Origin: Lepisosteus oculatus | Lineage: Eukaryota; Chordata; Actinopteri; Semionotiformes; Lepisosteidae | NCBI RefSeq assembly: GCF_040954835.1 | Contig: NC_090697.1 | Location: 40,546,788 to 40,610,787 of the forward strand | DNA length: 64,000 nucleotides | Direction: 5' to 3' | Shown here: positions 51,601 to 63,858 of the stretch, piece after piece | How the letters are laid out: every line of letters starts with the position of its first letter | Position numbering within the stretch: position 1 is the stretch's first letter | The notes under the pieces: generated by a model | What the model saw: only the letters and a program-made list of their open reading frames with translations | Databases searched by the model: none | What the model was told of the DNA's origin: nothing | Program-made: the position numbers and the translations under genes

Positions 51601-53649
51601 TTAAAACTGTACCTTCATAATATATAACCTTTGTGTTTTAAAAAAACCTACTTTTTCTTTTTTTTCTTGATGTATTTCTCCTGTGCAAATTCAGTTTTAT
51701 CTCTGAAAGTTGTGCTGTTTTCTATAAGCTGCTGCACAATCTCCTGAAGGTTCAACAAAAACAAACAACATTATACAATGTACGTTGCTTATGTGCCAGT
51801 CAGATGTGAAAAAACAAAATCAGATAATTTAAGCTCCAAATGTTCCTGCTCCCACTATCCTGATATAGGCAAATATCACACAAGCAAATACTCCTTCACA
51901 AGCCTGGAAGATGTACAGTCTGGATCCCTAGTTTGTCATTTTTATGAACACAACATATTTTTCAGGACAGAAGGCTTCACTACACATGATTAACAAAATA
52001 TAATACTCTTTTACATCACACTAAAGAAAATTCAATATCAAACACAACATAACATAATTAAGGATTCAATCACGCAATAGACAACACTAAGTGATGTACC
52101 TTTCCCTTTAAGCCTTGCTCTTTTAAAGTTTCAATATCATCTCTGGTAAGTTTCTGGGATCTTCCATCATCCACTATATTTCTGTTGTCCATCCCTGCTT
52201 CCTTGGTCTCTGTAAATAAAATCACAAATTAAGGGTGGATCACAAGATACATCAAAACTCTGTTCAATATGGTTAGGATTTCACCCTTTTCTTTTCCAAA
52301 GTATGATTGTATTCTAAGCTTTGATCACTGAAGTGTTCCTTATTACACATGCATGCATATTCCTTTGTGTTCACCAGGTTCCTAAACAAAATAATTCTGC
52401 AGGAGTTTAGCATCTATGTCAGTGGTGAGTCATAACCTGAATTTATTTGATCCTTAAATTACACTGATAAAAATCTGGATTTTAAAAATATCGAGTACAG
52501 CATGTTACTTATTTGTCAAGGACTAAGAATGGAAGCAATCTCCTTATATGACTGGAATATCCAATATACATAAATGACATACTTAATGCCAACTAACATA
52601 AATTACATGGGTATCTTGACTCATCCAGTGAGCTCTAAACATTATTTTACTTGGCAAACTGGATAGAACTGTCTGTATCATATACAATACCAATACCATA
52701 TATGATACCACTGTACTATATACAATGTGGAACATTAGTTTAGACAGATAAGACTATTGATCCCAAAGGGAAACTGAGTTTCAGCATAAGGGAGGTAACA
52801 AAAGTCCCTCAATGCACACTATTAAAGAAAAGTTTGGGGGCACATACATACAAAGCTTCTACATATCATAACATATGTTGTAATACCTTGAGGGTTTTCT
52901 TCATGTTTCACTTTTCTTGGCTGAAGCGTTCCACCAGAAGCAACTTCAAAATTAGTTCCATACAATTCACCAATAGCGTTATCAAGGAAGAACCACTGCT
53001 TTTCAAAAATTATTTTTCTATATCAAGAAAGTCAACATAAAGTTAAGCAAAGGCATAAAATAAACAACAGACAGACATATTATGACAAAACATCAAATGA
53101 GGCATTGATTCAATACCATACCTAAGGTTTATTTCTACGTGTGTTCTAAATTTTGTTTGCAATCCAGACTGAGAAAAGGCGAGCATAGCAAAATAATGCT
53201 GAGGAAAATATAAAAACGTTTATTTTTAACATTAGGGTTAGGAGGCGAAATGATGCAATAAGGCAACGCTTCCTAAATATCGACGTCGACACACAATAGT
53301 TCAATCATTATATAAGGTATGAGCGTAACACATTCCTAAAACAGGGACGCTCTGATATTTGAAACCGTTTCTAAAATACTGGATATCAAATATGAATTGC
53401 GGTAATAGAAAAACATATTTATAACTTCGCATGATAGTAAAATAGAAAGGTAATAAGCAAGAATGTAGATAAAACCACATTGTATTACGAGTTACACAAG
53501 GGATAAGTATTTGAATTGGATCAAACAGACGATTGTTACCTCTTTTTTTGTACTTGTACCGCTTTAAAAACATCTTCTCGTTTCAGCACAACGTGATCGC
53601 CTTCTTTAATTGTCCACTGAGCATTAACAGCTTCCCCATTTTCCTCCAT
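45615..53649 (-). CDS. trmt6: tRNA (adenine-N1-)-methyltransferase non-catalytic subunit TRMT6, 11 exons
   Basis: Exons in transcript order: 53,649-53,540; 53,017-52,887; 52,209-52,100; 51,743-51,652; 51,110-51,027; 50,381-50,257; 49,902-49,565; 49,176-49,091; 47,459-47,357; 47,270-47,184; 45,776-45,615. Every junction is GT-AG and in phase, giving 475 residues (human 497). Recognisable blocks are DHVVLKREDVFKAVQVQ near the start, EKQWFFLDNAIGELYGTNFE, QQLIENSTTFRDKTEFAQ, KPSTRILALMYHGREPGK, TCAGLVLGAVMERMGG, MYPGGGPVRAATDSFGFP (225-242), IASRFHPCPVVLSLL, PFVIYCQYKE (to 393) and SGGGGYLLSG (435-444). A basic tail with KRQKLEE follows. TRMT6 pairs with TRMT61A as a heterotetramer and helps bind tRNA; N1-methylation of A58 is done by the partner, so the absence of an S-adenosylmethionine motif is expected. 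The acidic low-complexity middle in exon 7 is poorly conserved. Confidence 0.96.
45777..47183 (-). other. trmt6 intron 10
   Basis: 1.4 kb intron, AT-rich, with no supported repeat or nested gene. Short frames at 46,493-46,690 have no family likeness. Confidence 0.5.
47460..49090 (-). other. trmt6 intron 8
   Basis: 1.6 kb intron. A decayed tRNA-like SINE lies at 48,265-48,560. The rest shows no feature I can support. Confidence 0.5.
48265..48560 (+). mobile_element. tRNA-like fish SINE, decayed
   Basis: GGTGGTGAAGTGGTGTGATG, then TGTAGAGTTTGCATATTCTC, then GGCTTCTGGGATAGGCTCTG. The order matches the GTGGTTAGC family. It is antisense to trmt6, inside intron 8. Confidence 0.5.
52741..52800 (-). 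mobile_element. LINE 3'-tail remnant in trmt6 intron 2
   Basis: GACAGATAAGACTATTGATC then CCAAAGGGAAACT is the reverse complement of a fish LINE 3' end of the type '...GGGATCAATAAAGT'. Only about 50 bases remain. Confidence 0.45.
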
Positions 53650-54126
53650 CGCCAAGAAACTCCACAATTCAGCGATGTAATGATGCTAGATATTTTTTTG
53701 GAAGCTTGGGACTCCCTCTTGCTTGCCTTGCTAAGACACTTACCCACGTGTGTGAGTACTTCCTCTCGAATTAAGGAAAAGTAAACAGCCACAGATAAGC
53801 AACACATACAGGCATATTAACAGATCGCAGACTCAAAATATAACGAATAGAATATACCTACTTATTATTATATAATCACTCATTATTGCTGCTGATAAGA
53901 CCGATATGTTTCCTATAAAATTACTGCAAACTGTTTTTTTTTTCATTATTGAGCTCTGAAATTAGTAGGAAACGGTAGTGACGCATTTACCGCGCCAAAC
54001 CTGAAAATGTCAACAGAAGCTGCACGTTTGATCAGTTTATCAATACTATTCACTTATGTCTAAATTTGATTTTCATAGAAGCTTTGAAAGTTATAACAGC
54101 CGGCTGACAGTTTGTAAAGTGTAAGT
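53650..54126. promoter_or_regulatory. Putative bidirectional promoter of trmt6 and mcm8
   Basis: Head-to-head region. GCGCCAAA at 53,992-53,999 is TTTGGCGC on the other strand, which fits the E2F consensus TTTSSCGC. A TGACGC half-CRE precedes it by about 12 bases. A GC-richer patch CAGCCGGCTGACAG lies at about 54,098. E2F control is typical of MCM genes. No TATA box is near either predicted start. The use of both directions is inferred from spacing. Confidence 0.5.
54000..54120 (+). other. Probable non-coding first exon of mcm8
   Basis: The first coding exon of mcm8 is preceded by a convincing splice acceptor (CTTCCATTTTCAG ending at 55,500), so an upstream untranslated exon must exist. The best donor is GTAAGT at 54,121-54,126, directly after TTTGTAAAGT and about 120 bases from the E2F-type site. 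The exon's start is not determined. Confidence 0.45.
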
Positions 54127-54247
54127 TCCCTTTTTCAAAATCATGAATCGCGCTTGCTCAGTTTGTTGTTTGTAATGTTTTATTTACTGTTCTTGTTTTG
54201 AAATTGTTCTTGCATGACTGGCTTCACCTTGAATTCTTAAATAACTG

Positions 54248-54248
<1 letters not shown>

Positions 54249-54306
<58 letters not shown>

Positions 54307-54332
54307 GTAGTAGTAGTAGTAGTAGTAGTAGT
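54249..54332 (+). repeat. Compound (ATT)n-(TAG)n microsatellite
   Basis: About 19 ATT units run directly into about 9 TAG units. It lies in the presumed first intron of mcm8. Confidence 0.95.
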
Positions 54333-55525
54333 TTTAGTACACAAAGTCATACCTATTGTGGTGTTAACAAAATATTTTAATATTTGCTACGTGTAGACCC
54401 ACTGCTTTTCTGGGGCATTTGGTTATTTCTCTGTGACATTTGAGAATTGTTAAATTTAGCAAAGGCGTAATGTTAATTTAAAAGTTAATATAATTCGTCT
54501 GTTTTGGGGCAATGATAATGATAATCCATTCCCGTCTTTTTTATCCCAGTGAATACGAAGTAACAGTGACCCTGTTCCCTTGGATCCTAACTCAAGTTGC
54601 TGACTTGAGAATTTTTAAAGTTTTCAAAGAGGTTTTAAAGTTTTTGTTAATTCCTAAAGATAGGTGATAGGCTTCTTATTATTTGAAGAAATTTTTAAGT
54701 TATAAGAAATTCACAAACTGGATACAAACATATATTGTTTTAATGAATACAACAAATGAAAAGGCTGTGCAGTACAGTGAGATAGGCTTATTAATCTTTT
54801 TTGAATATAATACATCAAATTATTACCACACAACAATAGTAACCTGATTTACAGTTCCAAAACATTCAAAATGATTTACTGATGCAATAAGTACTTTTAC
54901 TTTCTAAGTGTCAATGAATTACCTCAGTAGGTCTGGTTAAAAGTATTAAACAGTGAAGCCAGAGCAATTGAATAGCAATTAAGTCTATTGATGGGTTTAA
55001 AGCCTTGGATCATTACATCCCTCATTTTAGAAAGGAGGCTGTTTTTCTGAAAATTGTTTTAATTCCTTGCCCATTCTCTGGTTTTGAATTGTATGCCTAG
55101 AATTAGTGGTTTTAATGCCACTTATGCCAAGACCACATTTTTGACAAATATTGACAGTCAATCTAGAAATCTTTGAAATATTGACATTGAAAGGTTTTGT
55201 TGTTTGAAATCCATAAATGCCATAGTCCCAAAAAATTACTTTAAATGTAATTAACAATAGAGAATGTTCCACATGAGGAAGATAAGAAGAGATGCATTTA
55301 GGACAGTAATTAGTAAATTGTTCTGTATAAGAATAGATTAACGATGATCTAGAATAAACTCACAAGTTGAGACTCTGAGATCTTTTAATAAAAGGCTGGA
55401 TGGGATTTTGAGACAACTAGACTAACAATCAAATGAGCAGTACCTAGTGAACACTCCCCTCTCTCTCCTAAGCCTTGTTTTCTTCTGTCCTTCCATTTTC
55501 AGAATCTGAATGCAAGGTTTTTAGA

Positions 55526-58500
55526 ATGAGTGGAGACTGGAGAGGCAGGGGAACCTGGAGGGGAGGGGGGCAGAGAGGCTACAGAGGAGGGGCAGGAAGC
55601 AGTTGGCGGGGTGCTGGAGCCTGGAGTTACGGGAGAGGAGGAGGAGGACAAAGTGGGAGCTGGAGGGGAAGGCCTTGGCGAGAAGGTGGCATCGGTCCGA
55701 GAGCCAACAGAGACGCAGGTACTCTTGCTGTCATGTTGTTCTATATTCACCTGGTGGTAAGGGACGTAAAGAGAAGTGTGAAACAGAAAAATCTCCACTT
55801 TTCCTTCTTGATCTCCATTGTAATATTGTGTTTTATATTCTTAGTTTATACATTTATAGTATTATTTATTCAGTGCCTTTAAGTACAGCTTTGGAAAGGA
55901 GCTTTTAGTGGGACTGTTCTCTCTTTGTTTTAGAGCCAGGTGGTGTACAGAATACACAGTCTCGAATGACACAGAGCACACTGGACCCGGCTTGCCGCTA
56001 TAAAGGATGGAAACTTTATTTTTCCGAAGGTAAAAAGTAACAGAGTGGTTTAATATTCTTGGTGTCATAAAACCAATGGCCATTGAACTGAGAAGTCAAT
56101 TTTGGGTGGCCTTTTGTATACAGAGTCTACAAGAGTTTTAAAGTGGTTTCAGAAGAAAAATCAACCAATTTGTCACTGGAAGAAGTTATAATTAAATAAG
56201 CATCCTCAAAATATTGTACAACAATATAGTTATTATCGGGGGTTTAAATTCTTTACACAGTTTTAAATGTTGTAATTTTATATAAACTTTGCATGATTTT
56301 TGAATGTTTTTTAGGTTACAGTGAGAGCTCACCATACGTACAGAAGATTCAGGCCTTTGAACGGTATTGCATTGCCAGAATTGAACTTTATGACAAGGTG
56401 AAGAGTTTTCTTTTTTGGTTGTGACTGTTTTCTAGATCTTTGTGCAACAGATATTGGCTTTCAAGTAGGCAAACACTGAAAAAAAATATATATATAACAA
56501 AACAATGTTTTTTTTTTAAAATTAAAATCACAATTTATTTTTGAAATCCCAAGATTGGAACAGAGTATTTTCCACACATCTGCTTGTAACTATGAATGGT
56601 AGGAAGGAATGAGGAACCATAAGCAGATCCCTCCTATACATATCTTCAAACCAATTGCCTTTTAACATCTCAATGGCTATGAAGCCCCTTACTAGAGGTG
56701 CAGTGCCGATCGGAGATCTCTCTGTGATGTAGTGAGAAGTAGCTCCTTGAGAAAGCCACCATTTTGGCTTAAAACCCAGGACCAAAGTTGTGTCCTTGAG
56801 CCGTCCGTTAATGAGAAAAACTGCAGAATTATATATGGCTGGGATTTCACACGAGGGAAAGGAACTATCGGATAGGCTTCGTATGAAATTAGCCACTCTT
56901 CTGGTTTATAAGGTGGGATGGGAGGAAAGGGATTCGGTCTCTGTCTAGGCTTCAGCAAAGTTGGAGAGAGAGTGATAGCTTCAGTGGGGAGTTTTTGCTA
57001 ATGATGGGTGTGACTGGGTTACAGGACTGTGGAACATCAGTGGGCTACAAGGTAGCTTGAGGAATGCATAAATTAGTTTATACTGAGGGCCATCAAACAT
57101 TTGGAACAGACTTCTGTGTGATAGCTCATTCACATGGCCCAGTTGGAATGAAGTACATTATTGAAGAGCAGGGTTAGCCTGCTGGGCCTGAGCCAACTGG
57201 AATCGTTTGCACTTGGAGGAGTGGGGCATCTCCTGGCAAGGTAATAGCATATCTTTTGTACGCGGAAAAGAGAGAGTGGCCTAGATCTCACAGATTGAAT
57301 CTCGGCTACTGCTTGTGCCTTAAGAACAATCGTGGAGTCTCTAAGATAGAAAGGAAATAGCAAACTGGCTGCTGTTGTGTTGTTATCGCAGGTTTTGTTT
57401 TTGCAAGTGCTTGCTCTTGAGAGGTAAGAGTGCTTCAGTGCCAAGTGTGACAAGTATGAAGAGAACTGTGTGGGAGAGAAGAGATTATAGGAAGACCTGC
57501 ACTTTCCCCAAAAGCTATGCGGTGCGAGAGAGCTGGATCCTGGAGGGGGCACAATAGTATGGTGGTGGGAGACCGGCCGCTTAAAATGCTAAAAGATAAA
57601 GTGAGATTCTGGCAGTGTGTAGTACAGATGGGGAATGCGGAGGAGGAAGGACAGGCAATATCACAGTGTCACTCTCACTGATAGCACCACATGCTTGCAA
57701 GCATCTGTCTTGCAAAAAGCCAAGAGAACCCTGGCCAGCTAATCCTGCCCTAGTCTCAGCTGCTTAGGAAATCCCACTCGCAGTTAACTATTGACAAGAC
57801 ATGGGTCTCTAACCCATAATTGATGAGCTCTGCCTGCTCTTGTTTAAGTATATGCTACTACTGATTGAGCCATTAAGGAGACCCCCAAAAGGGGGAAATA
57901 TTTGTAGTGATTAAATTGAATCCTCACTGGCTTATAAATATACTGTGGTTATCAAATATAGAATCTTTTCAACATCCTTTGCTAGACCAATTTAATGAAT
58001 CACTTTGTTATGTGTCTTGATTCGGGATTATGGAATGTCTCACTTTTTGTAGGAAAACTTTTTTTTTTCCTTTTGTTTATTAACAGGATGAAATTGAAAG
58101 GAAAGGCAGCATTCTGGTGGATTTCAAAGATCTTGTGCAGGACAAAAATATCACAGAAGCAATCCCCAATTTAGCAGCAGAGCTCAGAGATATGCCAGAG
58201 AAAACATTGGACTGCCTGGGTTTGGCAGTGCATCAGGTATGCATTCCTACACATTTCAAGGAGATGCCCCACTCACTGTTAAAATACTAATCTTATCTGT
58301 GTTTTAGTCTTAACATTTATGAAATGTGACATATTAAAATACGATGGGTCATGTTAACAAAGGATCTGTCTGTGAAACATGAAAGGTTATTTCTAAACTT
58401 GTTACTTCAAACTTAAAATGTAATATCTAATTGTGTTTTTTAAGTGGTAATTGTAAAAGACCAAGGTCTGCATTAAATGAAAACATCCAGCTACCACATA

Positions 58501-61500
58501 AACTTAGATTATAAATCTGATAATTAATGGCAGATTTGTTTAACAGCTTCTGGAAACTATGGAGATTGATTTTAAAAGTGGTATTCATCTGTATATAGTA
58601 TCTAAATGAAACTGTCCTGCAATATTAAATAAAAATGTAGTTCAGTTCAGTTATTTGTCAATGAAATGTGCAATGAAATGCTTTAATATAAGCAGCTAAA
58701 TAGGAATTACTAAGGGTCATTCATCTGGATATATTGACATATTTTCTCAGATTGACTTAATGTTTTCTCACTATTTTCCAGGTGTTAACAAAGGATCTGG
58801 AGCGACATGCCACAGAATTGCAGGAACAAGAAGGGCTTCCCAGTGGTGTACCACCTATTGTCAATATGCCATATATCCATGCCAGGTAATAAAAAATACT
58901 GTACAAGTTTTCTGTTTTTAGTATTTGGCAGCTGTAGTCATTATAATATGCTATAATATTAATTGTGTGTTGCTTTTGAATGTTCTTTGGTATAAGGTTC
59001 CTTCAATGTAGCACTCTTGAGTTTACCACTGATTTTCTTATTCCAAGTGCTAAATACGTATGCAATATGTAACAGGTATTTCTTCAGTACACATTTTATG
59101 TGCTTTTAAGAACTGTTCCTTGGTGATATTGAACATGGATATTACAATAAGGACTATAATAAACAGAAGTACTAAAGTCTTAGAAACAACTCATTTGTTT
59201 TCCTTCTTTCTTCAGTGAAAGGATGAAATTGGCCCTGTCAAAAGGGACTTTTAAAAATTCTGTCATCCATTCTTATTTTTAGAAATGAAATCTTTTTTTT
59301 TAACATGTACAAGCTGAAATCGTTTAAACCTGAAATTTTTACTTTTATATTTTATTTATTGTATACATATAAATATCCATTAAAACGGATACTAGGATAA
59401 GGAGGAAAAAACAACCTCCCTTTGTGCATTAATGTGCTTATTGTTTTAGGATTTACAACTACGAGCCACTAACACCTCTGAAGAACCTCCGCGCTAACCT
59501 GTATGGCAAATATGTAGCTCTTCGGGGAACTGTAGTGAGAGTCAGTAATATCAAGCCACTCTGCACAAAGATGGCTTTCACCTGCAACACATGTGGATAC
59601 ATCCAGAGCCTTGAACTCCCTGATGGCAAGTTCACTGTACCTACCAAGGTAGTGGTTTCATCAAAACTAAAATGGTTTAGGTTTTCTATCAAAGTCTTAT
59701 TTCTCCATGAAATGGCTTATAATTTATAATTTAATCTTCTCTTTCTTCACGTTCCTTCAGACATCATTTCATTGAAATGGTTTGTGAGAATACTTCTTCA
59801 GGAATTGTTCGGCTGTATGAAAGACAATTGAACATATTGCTGTAGCAAGGCCCAGGAGAACTAAAAACAGGGTGTGATGACCTATATGGTGTAATAAATT
59901 ATTTTATTTACCGAAAACCATGTTTGAGAGGTAGTGGGCAAGCTTTCTTCTGAAGTTATCTGTCACCATCTCTTGGTCCTCTAAAGAATAATGTATATTG
60001 CTCAACAAACCTAGTAGTGCTAGGCCTCCACTGACAGCAATATTTGCCATATATTGTAGAAAAAGTTACAATTGTAATATTAATAGTAATGGTAATATTA
60101 GTAATACAAAATATTACTAAAGCATTCATGCTGTGCAAATACATGAATTACTGGACATTGAGTATTTTTATTTTCATATACAATTATATGCTATCAAAAT
60201 ATTTACAGTTAATGTCATCTAAAAATGACACATGTAAAAAAAGGAAGTTTGGTTTCCGACAATATCATAAACTGCTCTTGTACTTCAAAGTAATGTGAAG
60301 TTCAAAATAAGATGCAAGGTGGGGGGAAATTATGTGATTTTATCATTTAATTATTTTTAGAAAATTTATTCTAATTTTCTCTTGAGGCTCCAAGAATGAT
60401 AAGCCCACAAATCTTTTTATTTTGGTCTTGTTCTTTCAGCTTTGTTTTAAAATGTCTGTTCTTTTATACTCAGTGTCCGGGGCCAGATTGTCGCAGTCGA
60501 TCATTCACGCCAAACAGAAGTTCACCTTTAACACTAACAGTGGACTGGCAGACTATTAAGTAAGCCTATTATTTTTTGTGGTTTGGCACAAAGAAAATGT
60601 AAATAGAAGTAAACATCAAAGTGTGAAGCACAAATGCTTTGTTTGCTGTCGTGCTTTGAATTAGCAAATTTGATAATGTAAATGTATTAAAAATCTTTCA
60701 AGGAAACCTCTTCCATTAATCACAGTATTATGGAAATCATTGTTTAAATGATACTGCAAATGGCAATATAGGGCTTCAGAGGTTAAGAGATAGGAAGTGC
60801 CATTAAATAAATGGCAGTTAGTTATTTTTGTAACTTATAGGGAAATTTGTACTATAATTACTGTGCTAATTTAAATTAAAACTCAATAGGTGCAGGATGG
60901 CAGACAACATTCATTTAAAGAACTTAGAAAGTTTACATTTGGCCCATTTGGTAGTTAGTAGCTACAGTAATTGGTTGGGCATTGATTAATTGATTGTAAC
61001 TGTGCATATCCTTATAAATTGCAGAGAAATCAGTATATTTGTGCCACATTCTTTTCTTAGAAACTCAGTGGCTTTCAGAACACGAAAGGTGTTTTCAAAC
61101 AATACAACTTCAACATTTGTAAAAGAACCTGGAAATTATATTAAGTTCAATGCAGGTTTTGCTTTACTTTCTTAAAATACTTTAGTTGTGCTTTGTTGAA
61201 ATTAAAATTTTAGTTTATTGAAACAAAATACATCTACAAGTATTAAACATTTACAACACAGTGGTTAACATTGCTGCCTCACAGGTCTGGGGCCCAAGGT
61301 TCAATTCTAGACCTGAGGCACTATCTGAGTTTGTATGTTCTCTCTGTGTTCATGTGGGTCTGCACCCACATGTGGCTCTGATGTTCTACCACATTTCTAA
61401 GACATACTGGTAGGCTAACTGGCTTTTCGGAAAATTGGCCCAGGTATGAGTGTACGTGTGTCTGTGTCTGTGTGTGCCCTATTATGGATCGGTGTCCCAT

Positions 61501-63858
61501 CCAGGTTGTATGCTGCCTTTTTGTGCATTGCTTGACAGGATAGGCTATCCGGCTATCTGGCTATCCTTTGAACCTGAGTTGCATGAAATGGTTAGAAAAT
61601 GGATGGATAGTAACAAGTATCACATTTTATGAGGGTTTTTTGTCTAAATGCAAAACGTTACATCTGGTGCATCACAGTCAACACAGTGCATCACTTAGAC
61701 TATATAGCCATTTCTGCTATAACGAGATAGTTATGTTCCTAGGAAACACTGCATTATGGAACAAAATGTACCAAAAATTTTACCTATTCTGATAAATGAA
61801 ATGTGTAATTTCCGATTAACCCAGCTATACTACAAATTAAAAATATAGTCAGTAAAAGGCTTGTTCATGTCAACAATAAACTAACAATATTTTTCAAAAA
61901 TAACAATAACAAAATTTTGTTTTTCTCTCAGCTTTGACAAGATCCCCTGAAAAAGAGGTTTCGTTTTTTATGTATTGCCTAAGTGATTCTGAAACATCCA
62001 TGTTCTCTTCAGGGTTCAAGAGTTAATGTCAGATGACCAGAGAGAAGCTGGACGAATACCTCGGACCATTGAATGCGAACTTTCTCAGGGCCTTGTGGAC
62101 AGCTGTGTCCCAGGGGACACCGTGACCATCACAGGGATTGTCAAGGTGTCTAGCGAGGAAGGTTAGTTCTAGTTTCAGGTGGCTGTTTTTCATTAACTGC
62201 TACTACACATTTCTAATTGGTATTTCACTGTAAGAGTTCAGGGTTTGTTCAGCATAATTTGCTTGACGTTTGTGTCAAAGATGAGGTGCCAATCATTCTT
62301 CCTCAATGTGGAATGGCTGATATACATTCCATTGCAATATTTGAAAGGCTTTAAAAAAGGCACAGACATTGAATCTTTTACAAAGTCATCAAGGGATTTT
62401 TCTTTTGAGAACACTGATATTGTCATCATTGAAATAATCGGGAAGAAGCAGCAGAAACCTGACTGTATCATTTAGGGCAAAAATATTTCCCTAGGGGACA
62501 TCTGGGAAGGATTCAGAGACCTTCTTTAATATCCTGGAGTTCCCTAGATATTAAATTTAAAACTGCTAAAATATTATTTAGAATTCTTGTATTCTCATAT
62601 ATATGTGTAGAATATAATAAACTGTATATAATGGTTTATATGAAAGCCATATTTATGGATGTTTGCTCATCTCGTATGTCGAGAGTCCCATAACATGGCC
62701 AAACTGATAAGTAATTTTCATCTCGTATAAAACAGATAAATAAAAAACACAATTCTAAAAGGATTCCAAGCCTCAGAAGATCTCAGATCCCATCTGTGTG
62801 CATACTGTCATTGTATGCAATTTATAAATGAAAATATATATTTAAATCTAGTTCTTGTTTTATTACTCAAGCTACTCATGTTTTTTTTCCATACATTTCT
62901 TTCGTCTCCATGCAAGATGAATCTGCTTCCCGATGGGTAAAATGATATCATAGAAGACATTAAGAAGGAAACAGTAAAAGCAATGCAATCAATTCAGTAA
63001 TTATATTACATGATGGTTTTCAAGCATAACGCATGTATAGGGATAGTGCTAATTTTTCAAAACAGACTTGTTGTAATGATACCATGGGAAAATCTGCCTT
63101 AGCTGATATGCATTTGTTGTTTTCAAATGAGCATGAATGTATTACTAGTAATTGGTCATGGGCAATCTATCATCAGAGTAGGTTCAGCGCATGAGAAATG
63201 TTATTAAAGCTTGCTAATAATGCTGTTTAGATGTGGACAATTTACTTTGGCTCTTCACAATGTAAACATTTACCATCTTGAGTTGATTTGACTACTAATC
63301 AGTATGTATCATTTGTTGTGTTCTTTCTATGCCCACAGGAGTTGCAAAGCATAAAAAAGATAAATGCATGTTTCTGTTGTACATTGATGCTAACTCCATC
63401 AGCAACTCCAAAGGGCAGAAAGAAAAAGATATGATGGAGTCTGAGAGCCAGGGAGCATTAATAGAATTCTCTTTCAATGACCTTCAGACCATTCAGAAGA
63501 TTCAAGCTGAAGAAAAGCTTTTAAAAGTCATGGTCAAGTAAGGATATTTTTTTTCTAATATGTACTTATTTGTTTACTAACAAGTGATTCAGCATAATTA
63601 CAATACTTTATAATAATACAGTAGTAATGTTCTGAAAAGTTAGAAAGAGACTTTAACCTTTAAATTGGTTATTTCAGTTTTTTATGGTAAACACTGTCCT
63701 AACACCCACAGTAAGAAAGAAGTACATTGTGAATTACTGTGTTAAACTTAATAACCCAAGAGTTTTCCTTATATAAGAATAATCATAATCAAGAATAATT
63801 CCCTGATGATGCTATTTTCTTTTTTAGCTCATTGTGTCCAGCCATTTACGGCCATGTG
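55526..63858 (+). CDS. mcm8: DNA helicase MCM8, N-terminal half (gene runs off the right edge)
   Basis: Visible coding exons: 55,526-55,718; 55,934-56,029; 56,315-56,397; 58,087-58,236; 58,782-58,885; 59,450-59,648; 60,474-60,559; 62,013-62,161; 63,339-63,537; 63,828-63,858. Phases match throughout and give 430 residues. Residues 1-64 form an Arg/Gly/Trp-rich tail. Then come [44 protein letters not shown] and the OB-fold with [20 protein letters not shown] zinc finger is formed by Cys254, Cys257, Cys276 and Cys281 (CNTC...CPGPDC). Then [36 protein letters not shown] and [20 protein letters not shown] follow. The Walker A and B helicase core is outside the window. MCM8 acts with MCM9 and HROB in homologous recombination and crosslink repair, and in meiosis. 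The start ATG is the first after the 55,500 acceptor and opens the RG-rich tail as in the human protein. Confidence 0.95.
56398..58086 (+). other. mcm8 intron 3 with an unexplained GC-richer block
   Basis: About 56,520-57,950 is less AT-rich than its surroundings. On the minus strand it holds protein-like frames at 56,528-56,896 (ending [15 protein letters not shown]) and 56,692-56,958 (with [20 protein letters not shown]). They overlap in different frames, as if one coding sequence had a frameshift near 56,850. A further 140-residue frame lies at 57,130-57,552. I do not recognise the family. It could be a processed pseudogene, an unknown mobile element or chance. Confidence 0.35.
60560..62012 (+). 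other. mcm8 intron 7
   Basis: 1.45 kb intron. It carries a tRNA-like SINE at 61,252-61,615; the rest is AT-rich with nothing supported. Confidence 0.55.
61252..61615 (+). mobile_element. tRNA-like fish SINE copy
   Basis: CACAGTGGTTAACATTGCTG then CCTCACAGG (A-box region), GGTTCAATTCTAGACCTGAG (B-box region), GTATGTTCTCTCTGTGTTCA, GGTAGGCTAACTGGCTTTTC and GGATCGGTGTCCCATCCAGG. It ends at GAAAATGGATGGATAG. This is the best-preserved copy of the family in the window. Confidence 0.7.
62162..63338 (+). other. mcm8 intron 8
   Basis: 1.2 kb intron. Overlapping frames at 62,238-62,475 on both strands have no family likeness. I see no repeat. Confidence 0.5.

Noticed and set aside
55499-55908. Overlapping open frames on both strands over mcm8 exon 1
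   Set aside because: They are shadows of the RG-rich coding exon, and the frame that splices in phase to exon 2 is the one used.
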